A stretch of DNA of 64,000 bases from Muscardinus avellanarius (GCA_963383645.1 OY726572.1:23629292-23693291), one strand, 5' to 3'; positions 42,641 to 55,634 are shown, counted from the stretch's first letter. The notes: generated by a model not told the origin, from the sequence alone. Translations and numbers: made by a program.

Positions 42641-44898
42641 CATTTTCAGGGAAATGGATGGAACTGGAGGACATTATGCTAAGTGAGATTAGTTAGTCAC
42701 AAAAAATAAGAAATCAGATGCTTTCCCTAATATGTGAAAGCTAAGGAGAAATGGGTCATAGGAGGAACTCTATATGAAAAAGGAAATCCTATAGAGGACC
42801 AAACAAAACAACCTAAATGAGGGGATTGGAGGGGGGAAGAAAGAAATTCTCTAAAACACGCAATGTACTTAAACATATCGAAGTCAACCACTAAGCCAAG
42901 CATGGGAAGGAGGGATGGGGTGCGAATGGGGTGGGAATTGGGTAGGGGTTAAATCGGTGATGTGTACATGTATATACACACACGTTTTTTACCCCAATAT
43001 GATGTTTGAATATAAGGTACCAATAAAAAATTAAAAAAATTAATAGATACGAAGAAAATGATGACAACCATCACTTGTAGAGTTAACCTTAGCAGCCATT
43101 TGTAGTTTTTGTTATGGGACTAGACCCTGTCTTGGACCCCAGATATTAACTGGATTCTATTCAACCTGAATGGAGCCTTTAGTAACAGACTTCTTACCTT
43201 CTTGCAATGAAAATACCATTGACCTAAGAATCCTGCCGACATCTCTCCAATAGCAATGCCAGTAGATGGCAGGCAAGTTCCTGATGTCGCGATAGACATC
43301 TCATATGACCTTCAGCTTGCCTGACTTGGTGGAGAGACTAGCACCTGAGTTAGGCCCCTGACCTGGGCTGCTCAGCTGAGGAAGCCTCCACCCCCACCCC
43401 CATGCTTCATGGTCAAGGCCCGTAGAGTTCATGAGTGTTGTGGCTACATTGTAGGGGGCCTTACAACTTTTTCCAGGCCACCCCAGCCTAAGAGTAAAAA
43501 CTGAAATCCTAATATTAGTAGCCAAGAGTGTTTTTTTGGTTCTTCCCTGACACACACTTGAAGGACCCCAAAGTTTTCTCATTCAATACATCATCACAAT
43601 ACGTGCACACACCACAGTGCCTGGCCACCATTACTTCTGTGCCCTGCTAAGCACAGAACTGTCAGAAATGATGTCATCTGTACATGTGTCTGTCTCCTGC
43701 ACTAGTGTGTGTTCCCTACAAGACTGGGACTCAGTCTGTTTTCTTTTCTGCCTTGTGTCCAGGGCCTTAAACAGTGTGGGTTATGTAGAATGTAGTTAGA
43801 AAATCTTTGTTCAATGAAAGACAAAACCCAAACAGAACAAATAGAAAAGAAGAGATTGGGCCCATACCAGCTCCCAAGCCCACTGGACTGGCCAGAGGGG
43901 GAGGTCATACATATTGAGGAGTCAGTGGGACTTCTGGTCCCTTAGAGCACTTGTGTTAGAGAGATGGAGAACAGTTAGTGAAGGAGGAGTTCTGGTACTA
44001 CAAATGAGTGTGTGATGCAAGCTACTTTGTCTCTTACCCACAGTGGAAAGGGGGTAGGCTTCCAAGGAATGGGCATACACATTCACACACACCCTTGCTT
44101 GATCACATACACATATATGCAATAGCATACATTTGCAACTCCAAGAGCCCTGCAGTCTTTGAGAAGACACCTGAGCCCCACACCTTAGCAGTGGGGACAT
44201 TCCACTAGCCTGATGGCTGATGGAACTGATCAGTTGATAGGCTAAGTGAACTAGTTAGTAAGATTAAAATCAGAAAGTCCATCTAAGGGACAGAAACAGC
44301 TCTATTTTCCAGGCAGTCATCCTGAGGCCCAGGAAGTTTTTCTGATTCAGTTAAGTTATTACACTAAGCCCTCAATTATGCCCTCCCTATGTCCTCAGTC
44401 CTCAGCTATGTCTTATTTTTCCTTACATGTTAATATCAATTCTGGAATATGATTGTTAAATCTGTCAGTCACTTACAGAAGAATAATAATTACATAAACA
44501 AAATTTACTCTTACCTTATTACAAAGTTTCTGTCAACATTCACTAAAAACATAAATCAGACCTCTCCAGCATAATCACTCAGGATTTTAGTAGAAAAATG
44601 TTCATGGAGAAGGTTTTGGAGCTCCCATGGTTTCCAATAGCTTGACAAGATTTAGAAGACTAAAGACTCTCTTTCAACTGATATTGACACATGAGTCCTT
44701 TTGGGATAATCTTCTAGATCCTAGAAAAATCACTTATTTCCCCCAAGTGCACTATGAGGTTTGCATTTGAAAATTTGGCCGGGGAATTCACTGGATGAGA
44801 GGATGAGACCCAGTATGTAAAATACTACCCCCTTTCTTCTTGGTTTATGAGACAAGAAACCGGAGTTGGCTTGTAACTTGTGTAAAGAGAAAATGAGG

Positions 44899-45097
44899 AA
44901 ATGGGCATAATGGTGCACATGTGTAATCTCAGTATTTTGAAGGCTGAGACAGGAGGATTCCATGTTCAAGACCAGTCTCAGCAACTTAGCAAGGTTCTCA
45001 GCAGCTTAGTGAGATCCTGTTTCCAAATTAAAAAAAAAAAATTTAAATAGGGCTGGGGATGAAGCTCAGAGGTAGAACACCCCTGTATTCAATCTCC

Positions 45098-45101
<4 letters not shown>
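44899..45101 (+). mobile_element. Dimeric B1/ID-type SINE
   Basis: Plus-strand copy: TGGGCATAATGGTGCACATG TGTAATCTCAGTATTTTGAA ... TTAGTGAGATCCTGTTTCCA, then GGGCTGGGGATGAAGCTCAG AGGTAGAACACCCCTGTATT. It leads straight into a CA/GA microsatellite. Confidence 0.9.

Positions 45102-45184
<83 letters not shown>
45102..45184. repeat. (CA)n(GA)n compound microsatellite at a SINE tail
   Basis: About 20 CA units followed by about 20 GA units, grown from the 3' end of the preceding SINE (AGTAACACACA). Confidence 0.98.
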
Positions 45185-45192
<8 letters not shown>

Positions 45193-45571
45193 TATGCCTA
45201 TGCCTAGCACAGTTAGGTATATACTCAAAGGAGTGTCCAGCTCATAGAAAGAGGCAAATCATAAATACATGGAATACTTAGGATAGCAACGTATGAGGGA
45301 TCGAGTGCATTGGTCACATATTTTGGGCTATGTATTTTGATAATAACATCAATAGCAGAATCACAATAACATTGCATATTAGTATTGCTAAAGCTGTTAG
45401 AAATGATCTCATTTGCTCACTATTATATGCAGCTCTGACAAAGAGCCTTGGTCTCTAGAATTCTCTGCCAATCCACTTAACTGCCATCTTGCTATTATGT
45501 GGCATTTAGCAGGTGAATACTTAAGTGCCTGTGAAATGTTGGATAGATAAACTCAGGCTTGATTCTGGGAA

Positions 45572-45750
45572 TTTTTTTTTGTAGTACTGGGCATTGAACC
45601 CAGGGCCTCATGTATGCTAGGCAAGTGCTCAACCACTGAACTATAGCCCCTTTTTATTTTATTTTGAGACAGTGTCTTACTAAGTTTCCCAGGCTGGCCT
45701 TGAACTTGCAATCCTTCTGCCTTGGCCTCTTGAGTTGCTGGGATTACTCC
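45572..45750 (-). mobile_element. Dimeric B1/ID-type SINE with full ID-like half
   Basis: Reverse copy: T-run, GTAGTACTGGGCATTGAACC CAGGGCCTCATGTATGCTAG GCAAGTGCTCAACCACTGAA CTATAGCCCC. This ID-like half keeps the anticodon-stem region that most other copies here lack. The B1-like half follows (GAGACAGTGTCTTACTAAGT ... TTGAGTTGCTGGGATTA). It may belong to an older subfamily. Confidence 0.88.
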
Positions 45751-46759
45751 TCAGAATCTCCAGTGGGCTCTCAGGGCTTCCTGGCTATTGGGTGATCTCT
45801 GGCATACAAAGCCACTGCAGGTGGGCTATAAGGAGGTCTCTCTCTCCTTGATGTTCACATCTGTGCAATCCTCTGCCTTGGAGTATGAGTGAGATACAAG
45901 AGTGCTCTCAAACAATAGGGTATGTAAAGGCGATGGGATATCAATTTTGTGTGTGTGCTCTAAGACTGTAACTTCTGTTGGCTTCTTGCTAGCAGGCTTC
46001 CTCTCATTTTCTCCCTCTGATCTTCCCTCTCCGTTCCCTTCACTAGAGTCAATACAGAATGCCACCGTGGTGAGGAGGGACTGAGAGAGGCCTCTAGACA
46101 GTTAGGAACCAAGCCCCTCAGTCCAGTGCCTCCCAGATCTGCCCACAGCCACATAGGCTTGGGAACGAACCCTTCCCCCGGCAAGCTATCTAATGATGAG
46201 ACTGCAGCCCTGGATAAAACCTTGCTGGGAACCTTCTGGGAAACCATGAAGGGGAACACCCTGCTGGGCCGGACCTGGCTTCTTAATGTACAGAGATGGA
46301 TCAACAAAAACAAATGCATGTTGTTGTAATCTACTCTGTTTATGGTAATTTATTTCAAAGTAATGCATAACTATCAGGGCACCCCAAAGGCACATCCCAG
46401 TACTTTCTTGGGCTTCCTGATCTCTTTGTAAACTCCCAGGAGGGAGGCTTTGGCTGGTCTGGGTTCTGCCTGCTGCTCTCTCTCCCCTCCTGACTCCTGA
46501 CTCTGTGAAGGTAGTGTCACCTCTTTATTTCTTTTCCTTTGGTGGAGGAGGGCAAACAGGAAATCCCCCCTTTGTAATTCAGGATTAGCATTTTAGCGTT
46601 TGTCCTTCTGGATCCTTGGTCCAGCTGCTATCCCAGAGGAATTAAAATCAAAACAAAACAGGTCTGTGTCAAGACCACTGAAGTCTTGCTGCAACAAGCA
46701 GGGAGTGGACAGGCTCTGAGGGGTGCAGGGTTGTTTTACAGGCAGAGGCAGCGAGTCCG

Positions 46760-46965
46760 GGAGCAGAAGGCTGATTAAAAGCGGTCTTTCTAAACACCAA
46801 GTGCTAAACGCACGTGCACTGATGGGGGAGCTCTTTGTGTTCAGCTGGTCTATGAGCTAAATGATCTTAATCAAGGCGTGCTGAGCCCGGAGTTCCTGGA
46901 TCATTTATTGTCTCCCACTTATGTAATCTGTCGCTGAAACCAATGGGAGAAAACCATGTTTTCTC
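46760..46965. other. Repeat-free block, candidate conserved noncoding element
   Basis: Mixed-composition sequence in intron 11 without repeat hallmarks, containing TGATTAAAAG, CTAAATGATCTTAATCAAGG, GATCATTTATTG and GTAATCTGTCGCTGAAACC. This resembles the texture of developmental enhancers. There is no direct evidence. Confidence 0.2.
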
Positions 46966-47644
46966 AGGTCAGCAGGAGGCAGGAAGCAGTGGAGTTCTGC
47001 TGGTAGCTTTGCTATAGTCCCACCACCACGGAGTATCAGGCTGGAGATTCAATCGGCCTTTGTCTTGCTTTCTCATAGGATCCTGGGTTTCTTTTTTCCT
47101 TTTTTTTTTTTTTTTTAATGATGATTAGTTCAAAGTAATTTGCTATGCACCATGGAGGGCAGGTTAAAGCAGGGCTGTGCTCAGGAGCACCTGTCCTCAT
47201 TCTAGATGGGACTAGAGTCTCTCGGACTGGGAGACTAGTGGTTTCACGTGGGGCTCATGTGCACACAGCCCTGGAAGGTATATTTTTTCAAGAGCAGCTT
47301 TCAGTCTGTTCACAGCCAGCACAGAGCAAGTGCCTAGCACATGCTTGTTAGATGGTACTCAACTCTATATTAATCCTCTTTTAGAAGTTTTTTTTTTTAT
47401 TGATACATCATGATTTCACATAATGGTGGGATTCCTTGTTACCTATTTGTACAGGCACACAGCATAACTTGGTCAAAGTTATGGATGGGGATTCTGGGTA
47501 AGCAGTGATGTTGTCTACATTGAATGCTGCACTGAACCTCCTGAATAGAAAGATAAAACTGCCGATATGGATGAGCAGGAGTGTCTCCCTCGGGCTGGTC
47601 AGCAGTCAGGTTGTATTTCGTATTGTTCCTACCAGGCATGGGTT

Positions 47645-47800
47645 TAGAGGGAGAAAGCTCTGGAGTGAGCGGCCTTGACTTTCAACCTTGGCTCTGCAGT
47701 GGATTGGTAGCACAAGTCACCTACTCTCTGATCCTCTGTTTCCTCAATTCTAAAATTGGGGAAAACAGCAATAGTTCACATATTCTGTCAATTGCTTCTC
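47645..47800 (+). repeat. MIR SINE remnant
   Basis: GCTCTGGAGTGAGCGGCCTT, CTTGGCTCTGCAGTGGATTG and GATCCTCTGTTTCCTCAATT CTAAAATTGGGG give the MIR order. Confidence 0.6.
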
Positions 47801-47814
47801 CAGGCCCTTGACAT

Positions 47815-47995
47815 GTTATTAATTAATATGATCTTACATCAAACCTATGAGATGTAAGTACTAATAATATAAGCACCATTTTTCGGTATGAGAAAAGGCA
47901 CAGATAGTCGAAGGGAGTTGCTTAAAGTGAGTGGTCTAGCTGGGATTCAGACCCAGGTAACTGGCGCTCTTAAGAACTATGCACTTGCTTCCTCA
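47815..47995 (-). repeat. MIR SINE remnant, reverse
   Basis: GAGAAAAGGCACAGATAGTC GAAGGGAGTTGCTTAAAGTG and TAGCTGGGATTCAGACCCAG is the complement of the MIR core. It sits head to head with the preceding MIR. Confidence 0.6.
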
Positions 47996-48018
47996 GGAGT
48001 TTGCAAGAATCAAATGAG

Positions 48019-48222
48019 AGCTGGGCGCAGTGGAGCACACCTGCATTGCCAGGCTGAGGCAGGAAGATTGCAAGTTCAAGGGCAGCTTTGGTAACTTAGT
48101 GAGACCTTGTCTAAAAATAAAAAATAAAAAGAGCTGAGGTTCAGGGTAGAACACCCCTGAGTTTAATCCCCAGTACCACAAGTAAGTCAATCAATCAATC
48201 AACCAATCAACCAATCAAACCA
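48019..48222 (+). mobile_element. Dimeric B1/ID-type SINE with (TCAA)n tail
   Basis: Plus-strand copy: GAGCTGGGCGCAGTGGAGCA CACCTGCATTGCCAGGCTGA GGCAGG ... TTAGTGAGACCTTGTCTAAA, then GCTGAGGTTCAGGGTAGAAC ACCCCTGAGTTTAATCCCCA GTACC and a TCAA-repeat tail (48187-48222). The B1-like half has a short deletion. Confidence 0.88.
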
Positions 48223-49224
48223 GAGGGACACTGAATGTATCTGGTATTGGTTGACCCATGCACAAATGGAAGTAGGTGGTCTACAGATGGTGGATCATAC
48301 ACCTGGAAGCCCCGTTGTATACACCTGGAAGCAGGCATTCTGCCTTCAACCCTGATGTCAGTTCTGTCTGGTCACTGTCCGTAAGTCCCTGAGGAAGTGC
48401 TTTCTCCCTCGTGGACATCAAGCAGACCCTGGTCCTTGGATCTGGCCCCCTCTTGGGAGTGCTGACTGGCCCTTTAGCTTGCAAAGCTCTCCCAGTGGAA
48501 GAGACTCACACATGTTAGTAATGGGAATCATGAATCACCAAGAAGTTCCATCTCTTCTAAGTAGTTCCTCTCTTCCCAGACACAGCTGTGCTGGCTCCCA
48601 GGGGAGGGGGGCACGCACAAATGAAGAGTGACAGTCTAATTGGGAGGTGCCAAACCTGCAGCGGTGCCTGGGAGCCCGTGGACCTCATTAAGGCTGGTGC
48701 TTCATGTGTCACCACTAGCACGCTTGCTATAAATAGGTGATAATCTAAAATTGGCAAAGGAAGAGAGAGCATACAGCACTGGGTTAAACAGCGGGGCGGC
48801 TGAGCAGGGGAATGGCCAGGGTCTGTGGGTTCCAAGGGTATCTGTAGTCCTAGATCTGCGTCTCCTTCAAGAGCGGTTTCGCCTCCATTGAATGGGTGCT
48901 AACAGAAGTGCTCCCAAGTGCCCCCTGAAGGCAGGGGGCACCCAGGAATGCCAGTTGGCTGCGACTATCAGCTTTCCTGCATGCGTGTGGGTGCACTGCC
49001 GCCTCGCACACTGTCGGGAATATTAGTGAAGAGGCAGATGTGCTGTTTAAGCACAAAAGAATGGAAGAAACTGGGTTTTTCAGAAAAGGGAGATCCCTCT
49101 AGAAGCCCCATTCTACAGTGGGCTCCCTCTAGGGTTACTTTCTCACAGCTTTGCCCTTCCAGATGTCATCTGGCTTAGAAAACTTTACGTTCTGTGTGAT
49201 TTTTAAGAAAGATGTTTTGTTAGC

Positions 49225-49312
49225 CTTTTACGAAAGTCATACATCATATGGCAAATTACTTAACCTCTCTGGGCCTCAGTCTCTTCATCTGGAAAAGGGG
49301 GTTAATATGGCA
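49225..49312 (+). repeat. MIR SINE remnant
   Basis: GGCAAATTACTTAACCTCTC TGGGCCTCAGTCTCTTCATC TGGAAAAGGGGGTTAATATG is a well-preserved MIR core end. Confidence 0.6.
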
Positions 49313-49544
49313 CCGACAAATGAGATAAAGGAGCAGGAAGGCTCGGCTCACTTCCTGCACCCAGCAACGCCCAGGGAGCAGAGGTCACCATTGCATGTAG
49401 TGGGCACAACTCAACACCAGGCCTTTGCTGTCTGAAAGGTAGAACCTGAAAGAGGCCGCGTGGCCCTGAGTCCACCTCCACCTTCCCGAGGCCCAGGCTG
49501 CTGGCCGGCACAAGGAGGTCGAGCTGCCATCCTACGTTGCTAGA

Positions 49545-49738
49545 CTTTGTTGCTCATCAGGCTTTCCTGAAGGGCCGGTGGAAGATATGAATTTTGACTT
49601 CCTCTCCTGGCGTTCCACAGGGCTGCAGCGCCCCACAAATCTGCATTTTTAATAAGCTCCAGTTGTAGGCACTGCCTCTCCCTGCCAGGTGACCCAGATG
49701 TGGATGATGTGAGACCACACTTGGAGAAACCCTGGCTT
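49545..49738 (+). repeat. Possible old hAT-type element
   Basis: CCCCACAAATCTGCATTTTT AATAAGCTCC, then GTGACCCAGATGTGGATGAT and ACTTGGAGAAACCCTGG, resembles the 3' half of MER elements ending TTTGAGAACCACTG. It is diverged. Confidence 0.35.
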
Positions 49739-51170
49739 GCACTCAGGTCCCCAATGGGCTGACCAGCTCGCTGCTGCATCGGCAAGTCCTGGAGCATGTC
49801 TGTAATTGGGCATTTCTGGGTAGGCTGTTAATGACACAGTTAACCCAAGAGTTTGATTGGGGTCTCTCACCGCAGGGGCAGTGGCTTCCTTGGCACCTTA
49901 CCCTGTCTAGTCTCCTGACCACTCACATCTTGGAACTTTCGGTCTTCCAAACTGGCATTCGGTGAAGAGAGCTAAGGCTGAAGAAGCCATCTGGGCTCCT
50001 CCCTACCCCGGCCTGGCACAGGGTTGTCTACAAATGCCAACAAATGACGGGATGACAGGATATTTTGGAATTGGATTATGAAGCCTTATTTATTTGGAAC
50101 AGGGTGAACTGGAAGGGAGGGAGCCTTACCACTGGAGTGTGCTACTGATAAGAACTCGGCTGGGTCTGCAGGGGCCTGAGTGCAGAGGCTCTGGGGGCAA
50201 CAGAGCCCCTGGCGTGGGAAGACAGGTTCTGGGGAGGGGGCGGGCCGGCGAAGCCTGCCTTTCGATAATGCCGTCATCCCCAGAAGGGCGTGCTTTGAAC
50301 GTAATGGCTCTAGCTACAAATTCTATTAACTCTAATAGTTGTTCTGTGGTGAATGGATAATGCATTTAGGAGAAATAGACCCAATCAATTTATATGAAAC
50401 ACATAAAACTTCCTCATTGGAATTGGCATCTGTTCTTGAATCACAGGGACATGTGTGGAAATGGCCAGTCTGTCACCCTGACTTCTGGGCATATTAGCTG
50501 GGCCACGGGTTAGTTGGGGAGATGGGCCAAAGGAATCTCTGGCTCCCTTATTCCACAGCCCTTCGGCATGGGCTCTCACAGGGCTGGGAATGGGAGGGGC
50601 TAGGAAACCACCTGCTTTGAACCTTGACTTTTTAAATATAGCACTTGGCCTGCCCTTGTCTGTGTTCATACTACGCCCAGTACCAAGGGCGGTAACTGGC
50701 AGACATGCCCAGGAAGTGTGGCTACGTGAGGCAGAGCAGCCCCAGGACCCTGGCTTCCTAGTGCAAACTGGCCAGAGCCCGGCTCAGAGCTTCTGACTCC
50801 CGCTCCACGGCCCTTCTTGGCTTTCTACATATTTTTTAATCGCCTTTCTCCCCCATTAGCAAGAAATGTCACTCAGAAGACGTCACCAGACAATTTGGAG
50901 GTCAGGCTTGGAGGCCAAGATTCCACAAGGCTGGACTGCAGGATTGAGTCCTTGTTTTAACTAATCTGATCCCTTTTGGCCCTCCCTGTGAAGCATCTGA
51001 GCTCAGAGGAGAGGGTAGAGGCCTGTGGGCCTGCTTGTCCTCACCTGGGCTTTTGAGGGAGGGAGATGACAGAGCTTGCCTGTCATCTCCTCACCCCTAC
51101 CATCATCTGTTACCACCAGAGAGGCAGGCAGAGAGGAAGACAGAGAGAAAGATGGGAGACTGGGAAATAG

Positions 51171-51221
51171 AGGAGAGAGAGGGAGGGAAGGAGGGAGGGA
51201 GGGAGAGAGAGAGAGAGAGAG

Positions 51222-51288
<67 letters not shown>
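51171..51288. repeat. (GA)n polypurine tract
   Basis: About 118 nt of GA/GGA repeats with an AATGAGA interruption, in intron 11. It has no SINE beside it, unlike the CT tract at 32306. Confidence 0.97.
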
Positions 51289-51290
<2 letters not shown>

Positions 51291-51899
51291 CCCTGCTCTG
51301 CAGCCAGGGTGATCACATTACCCCAACCATTTGGTTAGCATAATTGTATGTGCAAAGCCGACAAATGTAATTTCCCTGGACTTAATACTCGCCCCCTTTT
51401 CTCCTTCAGCCTCTTCATCTGATTAGCCAAAGTGACTCAGAGGCTTCCGAGAATGCCGACAAAGCACCTGGGCAAGCTTTCCCCCGCCCAGAGGCTGCGG
51501 CCTGACCCCTGGCCTGCGGGTGAATCTAACTTCAGACCAATCCCAACCAGACCACAGGGTCAGGCTGAATGGCTTGGGGAACATGAGGAGTGTTTAGGGA
51601 GATTTGCAAGCACCTTAGCTGCTTTCAAAATGACCCTAGTTGGCCTCTGTGTTTTTAGGAGTTGCTCCAATGGCTGCCTGGAAGGGAGGTGAAATGCCAC
51701 CAGCCATCCCTGTTCCAGCTTGGCAGAAATTGACAGCGCTGAACTTTGGGAAGAAAATCTTATTATCTTGTCTTCTTGATTCTTTGTCAAAGGGTTGGGA
51801 GCGGATTTGTTGACTGTTCACACAGGGGGTCCTGGAATTCTCTCCCTACCTCTTTTACTTTTTGAGTTTATCTCTGTTTGGAGACTCCCTTACCTAGCA

Positions 51900-52060
51900 G
51901 AGGCTTAGCTGAGTGAAAGAATGTAGACTTTGGGTTCACATCTGGGCCCACTCCCCACCAGTCACAGGACTCTTAAAATCTTTAGACCAGTTTCCTCCTC
52001 CCTACGACAATAATAACAGCAACCATCCCAGGCCATTGTGGGGACAATCTGATGCACAGA
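51900..52060 (+). repeat. MIR SINE remnant
   Basis: GAATGTAGACTTTGGGTTCA CATCTGGG, then CAGTTTCCTCCTCCCTACGA CAATAATAACAGC, follows the MIR order with divergence. Confidence 0.5.
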
Positions 52061-53754
52061 GCAGCCTACCCAGGATGAGCCCGCAGTGACTGTTCCTTCC
52101 CTTCCCCTCCAGGCCCTGTCCCTCTGCTCTTCTCCAGGGATCCTCCCAGGCAGAAGCTCTGATCCTGGGCTCTGCTTGAAATTCCAGGCCTGCCCTGTCA
52201 GCTCGCAGGCTGCCCTCCTTCCCCTGACCACCGCGGACTGGTCAACCTCACCCCTGTCGCAGTCAGTCTGGGAACAGGGGCTGTGCTGGGCACATGGGCT
52301 TTGGATGATTATGACTGAGTGTGTATGGCTTCAGGAGTCTGCCCAGACCATGCCTCCTCCAGGATCTTCCTCAGCTCTCTGTGTTGGAGGCACATTGCTT
52401 TTCATAGATTCTCAAACTTCTTTGCCCCCTTTTCAGAAAGAGAAATGACTCAGTGCTGCTCCCCACATCTACTTAAAGTGAATACATTGAAAGATTCAGT
52501 GACAACTTTGCATTTTTTATATATCTCTATTTTGTTCCAACATGGTCTGGGAATCTATGCCGAGTTTACTCATCTGCTTACCCCCGCCCCTCTTCTAGAC
52601 CAGAAGTTCTCAGAGTTCCTGACCTGCAATCTTATTTTCTTCAGTATTTCTGAGCACAGATCTGACCACAGAGGAAATGAGCAGTGTCTGCGGTGGGTCT
52701 GGATGAGAGCCAGGCGAGGTCAGGGCCAGCGTGGCCTGGTGTCTCTGACCATAAAGTTGAGCCCGGGGGCTCAGTGGACATACCTGTGGGTGGTGGGGAA
52801 AGATGGCCCTGCCCATGGGAAATCCCCTTCAAGAAAACATACACCCCCACATCTGTACACACTGGTAGGAATCTGCAGCAAGATGGGACTAGGGGACTCA
52901 GTCATGATGGGAGAGATGCCCCTCAACCTGGAACACAGTAGGAGAGGGGCGTTGGGGCCCAGCTCAGCATCTCCCTCACCTACGCTGATCCCCGATGTGG
53001 CAGCAGATTCCTGGGGAGCAGTGGCTCCTTATGTGGTATGGCTTTCTGAGGAGCCCTGGCTGGCTGATGTAACCCCAAGCCTTCCCAGGGATGCATTTGG
53101 CTCAATGGATGTCCTAGCCTTCCCAGAAGTGGGAGAGGCTCTTGCTGGGATCAGGGCTGTAGGAGCTCAGGCAGGGGTTGGGGTGGGGGGTTATACCTTT
53201 AGCGGAAATCATCTCCTATCCCCCAGGCAGCCGCCCACTTCTAATTCTGTTTGGAGGTGGTGAGGAGCCATCACCGCTTAGGAGCCACCATGTGATTTCA
53301 TTAGCCTGAGTGGCCACTGGGCAGGCCCTTATCGATTAGCCTTTAAGGGACAGTGGGAGCTACATGGCAATAAACCCAGACTCGGGCAGGGTGGATGACT
53401 GTGTCCTAAGTGCTGGCTGCTGACATCTGAGAACCCAGCTCAGGCCTCCAGCTGTCTGCTGGTCAATCAATAGATGCTTCTGGAGTCCCTCCTAGGTAAT
53501 CGGCACTGGTAGTTGGGCCAGGGCAAGGGGTTTGCTGCTATGGTTGCTAAGCATGCTGAAAGGGGAAGGTAATTCAGGCCTGTGTCCTGAATTTATACAT
53601 GTATGAATTTGTAAATGTCCTGAGTTTATCATAAAAAGGTGGTAGTTGGAGGGGTATCACAGGTTGGGTGGCAGGAAGGGGCGCTGAATGGGTAAGGTAA
53701 AGGCTGTCTGCCTCATTTGAGACATTTTCATGAATCATGAATGTAAGAGGGAAA

Positions 53755-53780
53755 TCAAGAGAGCTTGCCAGCTCTCTTGA
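53755..53780. repeat. Perfect 10-bp inverted repeat
   Basis: TCAAGAGAGC at 53755-53764 and GCTCTCTTGA at 53771-53780 with a 6-nt spacer, in intron 11. Function unknown. Confidence 0.6.
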
Positions 53781-54837
53781 GCTGTTCCATAGGCTGGGTT
53801 CCCCTCCTTGTGTGGAATGGAAAGGCTGTCCAGGGTTCTCATTGGAGGTGAAGGATGACAGTAAGGAGGAAGAGGGATGGTAAAAGCAGCTACCTCTTCC
53901 ACCCGGGTTTGGCAGCTGGATCAGATCAGGCTGAGGAAGGGGTCAGAATCAGAGGCAGCACTGCAGGGGACAGAAAGGAAAGGATCTCTCCAAACACAAG
54001 GCATTGCTAATGTTTAGTTAGTAAGAAAGATCCTGAAAACTTAGTGGCAAAGCTGTAAGCCTCTTTTTCTGTTAACTCTTTGCACTCAACAAGGATTTTT
54101 ACATCATAAATAGACATTAGAGATTTATCATTTGTCTGTTGTGATTTTAATAAAGACTTCCATTTTATAGGAAAAAGAGGAAGAATGTGGGTGGACTGTG
54201 CTTTTTTAAGTTATAGCAGAAGGCAGCCCCATGTCTGGACTCTGAGGTTGTGGGGGAGCCCCCTCATTGCAGGTGAGGCCTAGGCACTCTTGTATAGCTC
54301 CTCTGGGACTAGGCCCCCAGTCTCTGACCTTATAACTGCCAGGAACATCTGCTGGCTTTGGAGACTGATTCTAACTTCCCTTTGATGGGGAGCGAGATGG
54401 AGAAGTCATGCCTATGGCTATGGCCAGAGGCTTGAAGGCCTGTGTTTGAAGCAAGAGTCCTGGGTGACATGTCATCCAGCCCAGAGTGTGCTGATCAGGA
54501 TGGCTCTGGCAGGAATCCAGCTCTGGGGAGGCATGTTGAACCGAATGCATTTGGGGCATGACCTATGACAGGGTAGCCCACTTCTGTGCAACAGATATCC
54601 TTGGCCTTGAGATCAGCCATCTTTAGAAGAGAGGATCTGATGGTGAGGCTTACTTTATTTGGTAAATGGGGACGGTTTCAAAGAATTGAGTTGAAAGAAT
54701 TCCAACTTGATTATGTCATCTGTGTGGGTCCTAGAGCTTCCCAGCCATAAGGGAGACTTGCTCCTTCATACACCCTCCAATGGCTTCCATTGCTCAGACA
54801 GCATGAACCCCATGCAGTTTCCCATCTCCAGACTGCT

Positions 54838-54882
54838 CCTTCCTTCCTTCCTTCCTTCCTTCCTTCCTTCCTTCCTTCCTTC
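54838..54882. repeat. (CTTC)n microsatellite at a SINE tail
   Basis: About 11 CTTC units directly before the reverse SINE at 54884. Confidence 0.97.
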
Positions 54883-54883
54883 T

Positions 54884-55076
54884 CTTTGGTACTATGAATT
54901 AAACTTGAGGACATTCTACCTCTGAGCTATACCCCTAACCCTATTTTATTTTGAAATAGGGTCTCACTAAGTTGCTGAAGGCCTTGCTGAGTGTTTGAGG
55001 CTGGCATCACACTTGCAATCTTTCCATCTCAGCCTTCAAGTACTGTAATTACAGGTGTGTGCCACCATGCCTGGTG
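54884..55076 (-). mobile_element. Dimeric B1/ID-type SINE close to exon 11
   Basis: Reverse copy: TTGGTACTATGAATTAAACT TGAGGACATTCTACCTCTGA GCTATACCCCTAACCC, then AATAGGGTCTCACTAAGTTG ... ACAGGTGTGTGCCACCATGC CTGG. It ends about 95 bp from the exon 11 donor and lies in the sense direction of ALK. Confidence 0.9.
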
Positions 55077-55120
55077 TCTGGTCTGTTTTATTCTTTAGCC
55101 ATAGCCCTTTACCCCAATCA

Positions 55121-55634
<514 letters not shown>

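Larger units (their letters stand above)
37567..43054 (+). mobile_element. L1 retrotransposon with 5'UTR, ORF1, ORF2 and 3' end, 15-bp target-site duplication
   Basis: AAAATGATGACAACC flanks the element exactly at 37552-37566 and 43055-43069. It starts GAGAACTTCCGGGAAGCTGG and ends in an A-rich tail after GGTACCAATAAAAAATTAAA. Inside are a 5'UTR of about 1 kb with an internal duplication, a broken ORF1 (from 38593), a broken ORF2 (from 39552) with endonuclease and reverse-transcriptase motifs, and a 3'UTR. A SINE is inserted at 40591-40790. Two internal deletions shorten ORF2 (near 41875 and 42565), so at 5.5 kb it is shorter than a complete L1. It lies in intron 11, antisense to ALK, and is not coding-competent. 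Confidence 0.95.

Noticed and set aside
45572..45650. tRNA-like sequence with pol III boxes
   Set aside because: It is the tRNA-derived ID-like half of a dimeric SINE. The other SINE copies give the same false signal.
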